The position numbers and the translations under genes are program-made. The notes under the pieces are model-generated. The model was not told the origin of the DNA, did not search any database, and saw only the letters and a list, made by a program, of their open reading frames with translations. A DNA stretch of 64,000 nt from Limnephilus marmoratus (Eukaryota > Arthropoda > Insecta > Trichoptera > Limnephilidae): the NCBI GenBank assembly GCA_917880885.1, contig OU862923.1:25311770-25375769 (forward strand), written 5' to 3'. Positions 21,000 through 31,561 of the stretch are shown here, piece after piece (the first letter of the stretch is position 1; each line of letters opens with the position of its first letter).

Positions 21000-21583
21000 A
21001 CATTGTTTCCTCTGCAATCCATCTAGAAGCTATAAAATATCAGTCTACCACACGGAGTCAAATGTCACAAAAATACGTTTGACAGAGATTAATATAATAT
21101 TCGAAATCACATAAACCCAAAAATAATATCTATCAAAGCGTGAAAACGTACATCGGCTTTATGTCGCTTGTCAGTGGTACAAAGTTTGTATGTAGCTCTC
21201 ACATAAGCTCGGGTGGGGAGAGTGAAATACAAAGTAGCTTAAAGTTTGGAGCAAGAAAATTGGCTAATGATTCCCGTATCTCGTACAACATATCAGTCAC
21301 TCTCAAAACCTCTTCCATACTTCAGATAAAATAATGCTCTTCATTAACAATGCTAATTTCTCAGCGGAGGTTAGCACTGACTACGGCAACATACTGAAAA
21401 TTCATACTAAAATAATATATGAAGATCTCTTCTTCAAAATTAACGCATCGAAACTGGTGGTAGAGGTAAGATTTAAAATTACAGCATTTTGAGCCCAAGT
21501 CTTGGTATTTTTGTTTAATTTCTTGTAATTTGCGGTCGGGATGTAATTTCAAAGACGTTGCTGAATATTCGTGTAAAATAATG
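21000..21583. other. Spacer, nothing recognised
   Basis: Frames of 63-64 codons occur on both strands without recognisable motifs. Confidence 0.45.
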
Positions 21584-21794
21584 GCGTTAAGGTGGGATTA
21601 GATCTAACGAGCAAATGCTCGTTCTAGTCTGCTCTTGCAAATTATAAACAGTGATAGAGCATCCTTTCAGTGGTCCGAGTGTTTTCACCGAAATTTAGTA
21701 GAATGCTCTAGAATAGTCTAGAATGTACTTACTATCTAACACCTACCTATTAAGAGAAACGTAATAATATTCTATTTATTTTACTATATCCAAG

Positions 21795-21951
21795 GGGGGC
21801 ATACATTAATTACGTGAGCTTAAAAAAGGGGGGAGTGTCCAGCAAAATCTCACGCTACTTGAAAAGTATATACGAAGTGGCCCAAATTTATTTCACCAAG
21901 GGGGGGTCTAGATTGGAAGAAAAACTGCTCACGTAATTAATGTATGCCCCC
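21795..21951. mobile_element. Short MITE with perfect 25-bp inverted repeats
   Basis: The left end GGGGGCATACATTAATTACG is matched exactly in reverse by the right end at 21927-21951. The 157-bp element contains internal G-runs (aaaggggggagt, aagggggggtc). It is too short to code for protein. Confidence 0.8.
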
Positions 21952-22387
21952 TAAGTGTATTATAACTTTTAAAATCTATACTATACGCATATTTAATTTA
22001 TTAACTGCTATTTTAGTAAATTTCTTTAACAATATTTATTATCATTAATAAGTTTATTTATTTTTTAATTCAAAAAAATAAACATATGTACCTTTTTTCT
22101 TTAACTTTTTCTGTAATGGCAAGATTCTCCAATTGAAACACGAGAACTTAGATTCATTCAAGAAATTTCTTTATTTGTAATTAGTTTTTAAGAACCATAT
22201 ATTTTCATTTTGTAAATCTGTCGTAGGTATGTATATTTCAAAATAAATAAAAATATATAAAAAATAAACATCGCAAGTGCGCCCAAACAGTTGACTAGAG
22301 CATTCCTTCGCGTTCGGACGCGATCGATCCCCGTGACGGTCTCTTCAAAGTGTTCTTGGAACTCGAGTCGACTTGTTCGTACTAATT

Positions 22388-22510
22388 ATGGATTGGAGTA
22401 ATGAAAAATGTCTACAAATGATAGAAGCATACCAAAATTTCGGATGTCTGTGGGATCCAACTTTTGGAAAATATAATAATAGTAACTTGTGGAAAATAAA
22501 ATTAAAATAA
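22388..22510 (+). CDS. N-terminal MADF-domain-like fragment, 40 residues
   Basis: From an ATG the frame reads MDWSNEKCLQMIEAYQNFGC then LWDPTFGKYNNSNLW and stops after 40 residues. The pattern W-x-x-E...LIE-x-Y...LWDP...Y is the start of a MADF (Myb/SANT-like) DNA-binding domain, which is about 85 residues when complete. Helices 2 and 3 are absent, so this is a first exon (a splice donor is possible downstream) or a decayed gene. The upstream 120 bp are GC-richer than the flanks, as in a 5' leader. It lies inside the inverted-repeat-bounded segment and may belong to a Harbinger-type element or to a host gene. Confidence 0.55.
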   Translation: MDWSNEKCLQMIEAYQNFGCLWDPTFGKYNNSNLWKIKLK

Positions 22511-24462
22511 GTCTCTTCCTTGTGTGTAACGTGTCATAACAATAAATACAGCACTTTAAATTACAATATTGCTCTCACCATCGGACATGTTGTGTAGTGA
22601 AAATGTAACAGTTTGAAATGATAAAAGCACCCATTCATAAAGTCGGTTGTTACGCATTAATTCGAATTGATTTTTAATTTCTACTTGGAAAGCCAAAATT
22701 TGAACAAAAGGAATCCTGCATTCTTCTGTTGACTAAAACATATTTTCTGAGAGCTTATTTTTCTAACAGTTCGAAAGAGAGAGTCCCTGGACGTGTGTTT
22801 TGACGAGGAAGACGTGCTTCGGTAAATCTCCGACGAGCTCTGAGCGAATTCTTCATTTAGTTTCGAGTTTCACATATTTGATTTACCATTTAATATTTTG
22901 CTCAATTTCTTGAACTGGTGCCCTGCATTAAATTTCACAACGTGACGATCTTTATTCAAAACATTTGAATAGATTGGCCGTTCTATTTTTATTTTAAATA
23001 CTACAACCTATCCAAATATTTTATCAGCCTTACTAAAAAACCCAGTGAAAATTTTATTCAATTGACAAACGGCCGCGGATGTGAAAACATTACTAATTAA
23101 AAAATTGTTCATGGAAAAAAATAAACTTGGTTTACACGGCCTGAGAGGGTAGTTTATCTCTGTTTTTGTAATGATATCCTAACGAAATTTGAAATTTTTC
23201 CAAAGTATTTTGAATGTTCTATATATTTCTTATTTTTAAAGGTGTCGTAAAAACAAATACCATTTATGAAAACTAGATAAAATTACCTTTTAGATTTGTG
23301 TATTTAAAATACATTTTAGTTTTCAAAAACTGCCATATTTTAGGATCCAAACTCGGAAAAAAATGGAAAAAAATTTCTTACCCAAACATTTTTGACCAAA
23401 ATGTAGAGAAATTAAAAAAAAATCAAAATTTCAAAAACACAGTCCTTTTATGTAATAAATTTCGAAGGAAACTATCACCTCACTTTTTTCTCGTGCATAC
23501 AATAAGAAAATAATAAAAAATTTCAAAGTTTTTTTTATTGCCAAAAAAATAACTTAGAAATAATAACGGCATTTCAAACAGATTTCTTGCATCTCTAAAG
23601 ACGTTACTTTCTTTGATAGGTTTACGAACACATGTATTAGATATTAATATTATTAAAAAATATCGCTTTTGAGAAATTCTCTTAAAATAAAGATCTTAAA
23701 ATGTTAATTTTAAGTATATATACTATAGTTCTATAGAACAATATTCTGACAGTCCAACTTTGAAAGTACGGCGTTTGTACAATAACTCGATTAAACTGAT
23801 GTAAACCACACACATAACATAGTAAATATATCAATTATGTGAATGGAAGAGTAAATTCGTCACTACAATAGAAATTATTAAGTAAAATCACAACATTTAG
23901 TCACTAACAAAATTTTTTGACATCCTGCCATAAAAACACACCGGGCTGTCTTCATCGCGGTGCCGTTGAGAATTAATGCATAGGCGCGCCAATAATGCCC
24001 CTGGCGGAGAAACATTAAAACAACATTCTTTCCTAGTAAATTAATACCATATTACAATGTTGTCAGATCTTTAATGCGTTTTTACAGCGCGGCCGCGGAT
24101 GCAACGTTATTAGTAACAAATTGGGATCTAGCGTATACAGGGTTTATTTATGTTATTGCAATAATACAGTTAATCGGTCGCGCTGTGGTTTTTTTTTAGT
24201 AAGGTTGTTTAAAATAATTTTACTATTTCGATTCTTTTAGGCTAAACACGACCCCGAGTTTATAATATTAGAGTTACATGTTATTTAATTTAAGACATTA
24301 GAGTCCATGTGCTGGTTTTCACTTAATTAAAAATATAATTTTATTGTTTTGTCACAATTCTTTTATTTTCCCTATCGGAGACATTCCCTCTTATAAACAT
24401 AAAAGTAATACATAGAACTTTTGTCTTACGTTGCGTATAATAAGTAGATGTCCTTTTTAAGG
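22511..24462. other. AT-rich interior of the 3.3-kb segment
   Basis: No transposase or other domain is recognisable. The 71-codon frame at 23298-23513 is a Lys/Phe-rich chance frame. Confidence 0.4.
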
Positions 24463-24740
24463 GCGTTTCACCAACCAGCGGCCGAAAATCCACATTTCGT
24501 CGAAAGATGTTCTTATGATCATACGGGGCGGTTCCAATGAGGAAGATAAATTTATTCTCCGTACCAGCTTTTTAAAATTATATTTCAATATCGATTTTAT
24601 TTCATTCCAACTTTGCTTTAATTTATACCTACATCCAAATATGCTGAAAGGCGTTGTGATAAAACTATTAAAATTATGTAATTTTTGTAATTATTTTTTT
24701 AAACATAAGTATTAATCATTTTTCAATAATGTCTAAGCAA
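24463..24740 (-). mobile_element. Fragment of the 1974-3185 hAT family, inverted
   Basis: The reverse complement of about 2770-3030 can be followed here through aaaatccacatttcgtcgaa, ttctccgtaccagcttttt and aaatatgctgaaagg with scattered changes. It lacks the terminal repeats. A 66-codon frame at 24515-24715 falls in it and has no transposase motif. Confidence 0.65.
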
Positions 24741-24908
24741 AATAAGAATGTAAAAAAATAATAATTGGTGAAAATGAAAATAATCAAACATTAATATTAA
24801 ATAAAAAAAATTATAAAAGGAATTACCGTTTACACTTTAAGATCAAGAAAGAAGGCTCTTGTTCCAGTTCTAGCTCTTTTCATATTTGATCTAATCCCAC
24901 CTTAACGC

Positions 24909-25444
24909 GAACGTTTTGTAAATTTTACATAAAATGTTCCGTCACATAAGTCAAACTTGGGAATTCAATCTCGGAAAGCGCCCTCTGCAGCGGCAGGTTC
25001 TAATTCGTTGGTTTTAAATGCATTGTGTTTCCAAATTACAATGCACGTTGCAAAATCAACTTTGATGCACGCGCTCTGATGCCAAAGTACTCGAGGAAAC
25101 TTCTCCTGAAACATAAACATTAAACATTGTTCTTAAGTCCTGCTAAGCGCGCACTAACTACTTATATTAGTTGTAAATAAACTTACAACAGCGTGTCTTG
25201 GTTAAGCATAAAGAATTACAAAGCCCTTCTGTTCCAGACTAAGGATATGGAGTACGTATTAAAGTCTTCAATTCACTATTATTTTGGTTAAATTACCTTT
25301 CTAAGACAAAAGCTACGGAGAAGCAAAGGTAAGCATAATTCTAATGTTGTTTTCTGGTGTTAATAATTCAAATTAGGTAGGTATTTTGATAACAATTTAT
25401 CCTTCTTTAGTAAACAAGATATTTTTCAAATCCACTAGGTAAAC
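24909..25444. other. Spacer, nothing recognised
   Basis: No gene or repeat end is supported. Confidence 0.45.
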
Positions 25445-25594
25445 ATGGGGGAAAAAAAACTTCTCGACTCTGTGCAGAAACGGGCGGTCCGTTTGATATC
25501 TCCCACCTTAACAAACGGATTGCAGTCTTCGTCGGGTGGGAATGCTATCCTTGTTCTACCGGTATTTCAATTTTCTTTATAAAAAGAAATACAA

Positions 25595-25800
25595 TCATTC
25601 CCGGGTTACGAATAACGCAAAAATGTGTGTAAATCTCCTATTACCGCCAAAGTAAGCGGAAAATGTTGCTTGTGTCATAATGGAGGACTAAGCTAGCCGA
25701 GGAAACGAACACGCGAAGTCCGGGTGGGACCCAAACGCGATGCTCACTCAGCCACTGACCAGCTAGCGTCATTGATCACCGATGCATAGTCGATAAATAA
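25595..25800 (-). mobile_element. SINE-2 copy (tRNA-derived)
   Basis: In minus orientation the head reads GCTAGCTGGTCAGTGGCTGA...gcgtgttcgtttcctcgg, with A- and B-box-like segments. It continues into a body (acaagcaacattttccgctt, gttattcgtaacccgggaat) that matches the copy at 48717-48900. Confidence 0.65.
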
Positions 25801-25868
25801 TAGTCAATATATGTACACGGTTGACATTTGTCACATGAGAACAGGTCGTTTCTTCGACTCATTCTTGA

Positions 25869-26817
25869 ATTGTTGGTAGCCACCAGTTTAGACTCGAGGA
25901 ACCAAACGGATGTAGTTTACACCGACTTTGCCAAAGCATTTCACCGTGTTAATCGTGATATACTTTTGAGGAAAATGTTTAAAATAGGCTTCGATCTACC
26001 AACACTTAACTTTTTCTAATCGTATTTAAAATCCAGAAGCCAATTTGTTTCGATAAATGGACATAATTCAAAAAAATTCAAAGCGCAATCTGGAATTCCT
26101 CAAGGGTCTAACCTCGGACCTATGCTGTTTCTAATACTTATAGATGATATCCAAAACTGGGTTGATGACCTTAAAATTATGATGGAAATGAGCTGCCAAC
26201 AAGATTGCTTTAAAATGCAAACTCATCTGGATGCACTATCTGAATGGTCGTTGGCAAACAAATTAGATGTTAACACAAAGAAATGTGTCACAATGTCCTT
26301 CACTCGATGTAAAAACATTATGGTTTACGATTATAAAATAAAAGGCGAAACGTTATCACGTGTAAAATCCGTGAAGGATCTCGGTGTCGTCTTTGATCCC
26401 GAACTGACATTTTCTTGCCATACATCGCAGCTCACTCAGTCTTGCTACAAACTTCTTGGGTTCATCATCAGGACTTGTAAGCAGTTTGATAACCAAGAAG
26501 CTATGCTGGCGTTATTCAATGGCATACTGAGAAGCAAGCTGGAGTACGCGAGCGATATTTGGGCACCGCACCATCAGAAGTACATTGATATGTTAGATCA
26601 AATCCAGAAGAAATTCCTCAGGTGTGTTTATATGCGGAAGCATGGAATCTATCCAAGGTTCATGAACCATATTGACTTACTTGAGGAAACTGATTCTGTG
26701 AGTCTAGAAACTAGACGGAAAGCAAGTCTTGCTATTCTGTCTTTCAAAATTTGGAAAAATTTCATCGATAGCCCATTTCTCTTGGGATGCTTGGGATTGC
26801 AAACCATTTGGATGTAA
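25869..26817 (+). pseudogene. LINE-B reverse transcriptase (Jockey/CR1-type), partial
   Basis: The frame covers RT palm motif A (VVYTDFAKAFHRVNRDILLR), motif B (SGIPQGSNLGP) and the region after the palm (VKSVKDLGVVFDPELTF, CYKLLGFIIRTCKQF, LEYASDIWAPHH) to a stop at 26815-26817. An in-frame TAA at 26017-26019 breaks it. The motif C stretch reads LIDDIQNWVDDLKIMM: the residues between the second-last strand and F/YADD are deleted and the A of ADD is replaced, so the catalytic site is damaged. Endonuclease and RT N-terminus are missing. Insertion into LINE-A shows that it is younger than that copy. Confidence 0.8.
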
Positions 26818-27059
26818 CTGACTGTTCTTTATATGCCTTAAAAACATTATTGAAGAGTCATTTGTCTAAATGCTGAAAGGGTAACTAAATTGTACTGTAA
26901 TTGGATTTATTCTGTTGTACAATAATAAAAAAAAAATAATAATAAAATAAAATTCAATAGCTCGGCTGTGGAACGATTTACCAACCTCTGTGTTTCCTCC
27001 TTCCCACAATCTGGGTCTCTTCAAGACAAATGTTCATTCCTTCCTCTCCCTAAAAGACC

Positions 27060-27128
27060 CTCCATACAGCATCTCAGATGACATAGGCCCTGAGGGAAAT
27101 TATTTTCCTCGGGGTCTTCTGTATGGAG
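27060..27128 (+). other. LINE-A 3' hairpin with compensatory change
   Basis: The outer stem here is CTCCATACAG (27060-27069) with CTGTATGGAG (27119-27128). Other copies have CTCCACACAG and CTGTGTGGAG, so both sides changed and pairing is kept. The inner stem is partly decayed (ggccctgagg with cctcggggtc). Confidence 0.75.
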
Positions 27129-27228
27129 TTGATGTAAAAAATGTATCTACATTGTTAATTGCGAAAAAAAATTACGTTGGTATAGGTTATAATTTATAAA
27201 TTATTAAAAAAATATATATTTTTTGTAA

Positions 27229-27585
27229 TATGGGAACCGCACAAGAGATACAACTGCTCCCAGCCGTCGAGCCAGTGGGTCTACGGCATCCACAATCGAA
27301 GTATTTTGTGGGGCTATGGTGGCTGGCTATTCAGATCTAGTCATCAAACATGGCTAAAACCATGTTAAGCAACGATTCTGAACGGTGGTCTTTCACCAGA
27401 ACGACTCTGAAAATATATACCTCTCTGGAAGGGGCCGCAAAAATAGGTAACTATATATTTACCAATAAATTGTGAAATAAAACGAATTAATCAAATAATA
27501 TTCGGAATTTGAAAGAGCGACCTCCGGATTCATAGCGGAGGTTCGTAACTATTCAACCATGGATGTAATCGCCATCAAATGCTTA
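27229..27585 (-). mobile_element. SINE-1 copy (tRNA-derived), full length
   Basis: From the left end ggaaccgcacaagag the minus-strand SINE-1 body is recognisable through gctatggtggctggctattc, ccatgttaagcaacgattct and tctggaaggggcc, ending in the tRNA-like head with gcgacctccggattcatagc. Confidence 0.7.
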
Positions 27586-27842
27586 AACATTCACCTTAAA
27601 TTCAGTTTTAATTTTAATATTGGTTTTATTTGAAATTTTTCAAAGTAATTTAAAAATATTCAAATATAAGGTTGGGATTTGAAACCGCGACCTCCAGATT
27701 CATGGCGGAGGTTCGTAACCATTCAACCACGGAGGTAATCGCCGTCAGTTGCTTAATCAGTCACCTTAAATTTAGCTTTAATTTTAATATTGGTTTTATT
27801 TGAAATTTTACAAAGTAATTTAAAAATATTCACATCTAAGGA
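27504..27842. repeat. Tandem duplication of SINE-1 head plus flank, 170-bp unit
   Basis: Units 27504-27673 and 27674-27842 are near-identical, from gg(a/g)atttgaaa through gcggaggttcgtaac and ttggttttatttgaaat. The duplication covers the tRNA-like head and about 100 bp of flanking sequence. Confidence 0.8.
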
Positions 27843-28307
27843 AGTCTACCTTGAAAAAAACTTATTTTTCCATATTAAATTTCAGAAATAACAGTACGAT
27901 CGCTTGTATCGGAAGTGATTATAATAATATTCGAAACCTAAACTGTTAATAACTCGGAACTTGCTTTGCTCAGTTTATCCCCTGTCACAGCAGTCTAGTG
28001 TTATGACATCGGCCATTATATGTATCGGCAAAGTGCTTTGACTGTGAGACAGCATTCTCGGATTATCTCTTTTATTTTTGTTCCTGTTTCAACTCGACCG
28101 TTTTGCATTTTGTAAATTTGTTTCTACATTCCGTTTTCGGTTCAAGACCCCAAACTTTTCAATGGTTCAGTAAAGATTATTTTCAGATGTTACTACACCT
28201 GCCTGAAGAATGTTTAAAAACAGAATTTTTAAAGTGAAACTTCTTTAGCGCCGTTAGTGATTTGAAATTTTAATGAAACGGAAATGCGCCACAACTCAGT
28301 TTTTTTC
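27843..28307. other. AT-rich spacer, nothing recognised
   Basis: No gene is supported. Confidence 0.45.
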
Positions 28308-28750
28308 GACGACCTCCGTAGTCCAGTGGGTAAGACTCTTGACTCACAATACGGAGGTCGCGGGTTCGAACCCAGCATGCGCAAATAAATTTTATTTGAT
28401 TAATTTGTGTTATTTCACAATTAATTCATTTAAAATAATATATAGTATATTTGCGGCATGTTCCAGAGTGGAAAATACTATTAGTATCGCCCTGGTGTAA
28501 GACCACGATTCAGAATTGAAACGTTGCTTGAAAATGGCTTTAGCCGTGTTTGGTGACCAGATCTGAATAGCCAGGTACTTCCCAACCTTCCTCCTCCCCA
28601 CCTCCTTCCCCTCCCCACCTCCTTCCCCTCCCTACTACCTTCAGCCTCACAACATACCCCAATTGGGATGCCATAGTCTCACTGGCCCCAGATGGGAGCA
28701 GTTGAGATTCTTGTGCGGTATTCACTGTAAAAAAGAAAAAAAAAACACAA
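28308..28750 (+). mobile_element. SINE-1 reference copy (tRNA-derived)
   Basis: This is the best plus-strand copy. The head has an A-box-like TAGTCCAGTGGGTAAG (28319-28334) and a perfect B box GGTTCGAACCC (28363-28373). The body contains cagaattgaaacgttgcttg, tttagccgtgtttggtgacc, a C-rich stretch with tccccacctcct repeats and cttcagcctcacaac, and the tail is A-rich. A 75-codon frame over the head is a side effect of its tRNA-like sequence. Copies or fragments lie at 13.6, 15.4, 27.2, 29.0, 29.2, 57.8, 58.3 and 59.7 kb. Confidence 0.85.
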
Positions 28751-28794
28751 ATATTCGGTTCTAATATAATGCGGTAAATTCGCGCTTTGGCGCG

Positions 28795-28930
28795 TGCCTT
28801 CAATAGCGCAGTGGGCAAGGTGCCTGACAAGTATCAGCGGCCAGAGAGACAGACATCAAGCGAAAGAAGTTTCGAATCCTACGAAATCCATAAATAAAAA
28901 CATTTTTATTTTGTGAAATCAATATCCAAT
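28795..28930 (+). mobile_element. Second type of tRNA-like SINE head
   Basis: TAGCGCAGTGGGCAAGG (A-box-like) and gtttcgaatcc (B-box-like) are about 70 bp apart, followed by aaataaaaacatttttattt. The head differs from SINE-1 and directly follows it. It does not fold into a complete tRNA. Confidence 0.5.
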
Positions 28931-28986
28931 CTTAAACCACTTTTAAAAAACAGGCAAAAGAAAAGAAAGCGACATCTAGCGACTTT

Positions 28987-29123
28987 GTAGTTTCACTTCT
29001 CAAACATGGCTACAACCATGTTAAGCAACGATTCTGAATGGTAGCCTTTCATCAGAACGACACTGAAAGTATCTACATCTTTGGAAGGGGCCAAAAATAT
29101 AGGTAACTTAGAAGTGAAACTAC
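28987..29123 (-). repeat. SINE-1 body fragment bounded by 14-bp inverted repeats
   Basis: GTAGTTTCACTTCT (28987-29000) and its exact inverted copy at 29110-29123 enclose a SINE-1 body piece (ccatgttaagcaacgattct, tttggaaggggcc). Other SINE-1 copies lack these inverted repeats. Confidence 0.65.
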
Positions 29124-29174
29124 ATTTTTTCATTGAGATAGTGACATTTCTTTCAACAAATTGTGTTTTATTTT

Positions 29175-29556
29175 AAATGTGAATACCGCACAAGAGTCCC
29201 AACCGCTCCTTTACGCCTGGAGCCAGTTAGGCTATGGCAACCATAATTGGGATATATTGTGAAACTGAAGGTTAGTGTAGAGGGAAAGAAGATGGGGAAG
29301 AGGATAGTCGGAAGTGCCTAGCTGTTCAGATCTAGTCACCAAACACGGCATTTCAAGCAACGCTTCAATTCTGAATGGTGGTCATACACCAGGGAGATAC
29401 TGAGAGTTTTTACTACTCTGGAACGTGCCGCGTATCTCGTTCCTTAATTATTTAAAATTATTAAATTGTGCAAATAAAATTTACTTGCGCACACCTAAAT
29501 TTGAACCTACGACCTTCGAATCGCTAGTCGAGAGTCTCACCCCTCGACCACGTCAG
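29175..29556 (-). mobile_element. SINE-1 copy (tRNA-derived), full length
   Basis: It runs from gaataccgcacaagagtccc on the left through the conserved body to a minus-strand head with a degenerate B box (aaatttgaacctacg) and ctagtcgagagtctcac. It is a good second reference for the family. Confidence 0.8.
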
Positions 29557-30189
29557 ATTAATTCATCATTTGAATTTTTTTTAAATGTTACACAAAATAT
29601 ATGATTTTAAGTATCTACAGAAAGAATTACAGTTTTAATTTATTACAAAAAGAAAATTAGAAACATACTTAAAAGGACGCGAGGTCTACTGTTCTCAGAA
29701 CTGCTACCTACTATGTGGTTTATAATTTGCAATATAAGTGTGCAATTCACACACAGTAGAAGTGAAACCTTCAGAAAAACAAGTAGACAAGACAAAAGTA
29801 GACAAGAGTGGAGAGATTACGAAGCACCGCAAAAAGAGGAGATCGATTAATCTTTCGCGGGCTAAATCCTATAAATGTATGTGTTTGTCTCTTTTGGTGT
29901 CGGTATTTTCCTTTTTTAAAACAGTTTGATAATGCCTTCAAAGGGCGAAACAGCTGTCACGCTTAATAATAATTAGGCAGCAGAACTTGTTTTTATTTAA
30001 TAATAATACTATTGAGTATATAAAATAAATAAAAATTAAAATGGAGTTCTACAAATTAAATTTGTTAACAATAAATAACGGGATTTTTCATTTCATCGAG
30101 TTTCAAATCGGTGCTAAAGATGTTTTCAGTTGAATAGGGTACGTATTGTAATGTGAGAAATTGCCTAATTTTCCCAATTAAATGCCGGC
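29557..30189. other. Spacer, nothing recognised
   Basis: No gene is supported. A 63-codon Lys-rich frame at 29738-29929 has no motif. Confidence 0.45.
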
Positions 30190-30565
30190 TTAAAGTCTAG
30201 AAAAAGAGGTACTCCCCCCTGACAAAAAAATTTTTTTAACATATACTCCACACAAGTTGTCGGAGGGAAAAAACACAGAAGCCGACAAATCATTCCACTG
30301 CCGAGCAGTTGAACTTAAAGGTCGCTTGTAGAAACGACCCTTTCTCGTGTGACCAATGTCAATAGTGTAAAATTGTTGAGCGCGTGTTTGGCGTGTTTCC
30401 CGACTGTGCACTGGTGGCGAAGGGATCAACGATGCTAGGTCCATAGGGGCATCTTCCATTGAAATAACTGTAGAACAAGCAGGTCTACCTATCATGTGCT
30501 CTAAAGATTGCGATACAAGGTCGGCAGTTGTGTGCTATCTGCATTATCTAGGGTCCTGCACTGCA
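30190..30565 (-). pseudogene. LINE-A C-terminal fragment, internally deleted
   Basis: The minus-strand frame reads DLASLIPSPPVHSRETRQTR, TIDIGHTRKGRFYKRPLSS and ARQWNDLSASVFFPSDN. It then jumps directly to the 3' untranslated part (CGVYVKK), so about 100 bp containing the end of the ORF and most of the hairpin are missing. The LINE-A sequence resumes at 32366-32460 after the LINE-C/LINE-D block. Confidence 0.75.
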
Positions 30566-30574
30566 CATTAATAG

Positions 30575-31323
30575 GCTTGGAATATATTGTGCGAACAACC
30601 AACTGTTCCTTAACCTAGAAAAATGTAACACAATATCATTCACCAAAAACATAAATCCCCTAATATTTCCGTACAAAATCAATGACGTAGAGATAAAAAG
30701 ATGTTGTGAAGTGAAGGACTTAGGAATAATTATGGACTCCGGAATGTCTTTCCGAACACATATAAATTCCATCTGTGACAGGGCATACAAACTTCTAGGA
30801 TGCATCATAAGAGTGACCAAACCATTCAGGTCACCACACGTAATCAAAATACTGTATGTCTCTTTTGTTCGCTCAATATTAAAATTCGGATCAGTCATAT
30901 GGAATCCCCAATACAAAGTTAATATTGAAAGGTTAGAAAGAATTAAAAAAAAGATACTGAAACACCTAGATTTTAAATCCTTTCGAACATCAGAAAGCCT
31001 AAAAGACTCATTAACATTCCATAATTTATCAACCTTAGAAGATAGAAGAAATATATCCGACCTGAAATTTCTATTCAAAATTATTAACAACGTTGTTACA
31101 ACAACTATCTTCTGGAACACATTAATTTCCACTGTCCAATAAGAAACACAAGGTCAAACCAACTATTCCACATCCCACACTCAAAAACAAATTACACACA
31201 ACATTCATTTCTCCGAAGGACGTGCACAAAATACAATGATATCTTTTACGACGCTGATATTTTCCATTTGTCCTCAGGCCAATTTATTAAATTCATAATA
31301 GAAAAAATCAAAACAAATTGTTA
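30575..31323 (+). pseudogene. LINE-C reverse transcriptase C-terminal region
   Basis: The frame reads LFLNLEKCNTISFTKNINPL, VKDLGIIMDSGMSFRTHINS, AYKLLGCIIRVTKPFRSP and IERLERIKKKILKHLDFKS, a typical region downstream of the YADD box in Jockey/CR1-type LINEs. A frameshift near 31100 moves it to NFHCPIRNTRSNQLFHIPHS, LRRTCTKYNDIFYDADIF and a stop near 31323. The RT core and endonuclease are missing. An AT-rich 3' untranslated region follows to about 31550. Confidence 0.75.
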
Positions 31324-31561
31324 ATTATGAACTCTCCACCCCTGCTGCATGTTTTCCTTCTTTTTATAATAATAATAATAATATTTGGATGATTTACATA
31401 TCCCACATGCTTTAATTTGTGTATTTTTTTTTTTCATTTCTGTTGTACATATATATATATTTTCTTTTTTTCTATCACTTTATGTTTTCTTTTATGTTTT
31501 AATCTATGTTTATAAATATATATTATAAATTTTAGCGGAAACTTCGCTGGTTAATGCAACC

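Larger units (their letters stand above)
21584..24908. mobile_element. 3.3-kb segment bounded by 21-bp inverted repeats
   Basis: GCGTTAAGGTGGGATTAGATC at 21584-21604 is repeated exactly in inverted form at 24888-24908. Perfect 21-bp inverted repeats 3.3 kb apart suggest a DNA transposon. If the TTAA inside each repeat is the target duplication, the element proper starts GGTGGGATTAG. Inside are a MITE, a MADF-like coding start and a hAT fragment. No transposase is visible. PIF/Harbinger elements often carry a MADF/Myb-like second gene, which would fit, but their 3-bp target duplication is not evident. Confidence 0.45.
25445..27140 (+). mobile_element. LINE-A copy interrupted by SINE-2 and LINE-B
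   Basis: Three colinear LINE-A parts are present: 25455-25580 (residues LLDSVQKRAVRLIS, TNGLQSS), 25810-25868 (TVDICHMRTGRFFDSF) and 26945-27140 (AVERFTNL region, then the 3' untranslated region and hairpin). They are separated by a minus-strand SINE-2 (about 25595-25800) and by LINE-B (about 25869-26940). The LINE-A ORF is 5'-truncated and frame-broken. Confidence 0.7.

Noticed and set aside
28273..28500. 75-codon frame with a VAGSNPA segment
   Set aside because: This peptide is the usual translation of a tRNA-like SINE head and does not indicate a gene.
31355..31385. CRISPR or structured direct repeats
   Set aside because: Only simple AT microsatellites (taa and ta runs) are present. No spaced direct repeats fit, and the organism is a eukaryote.
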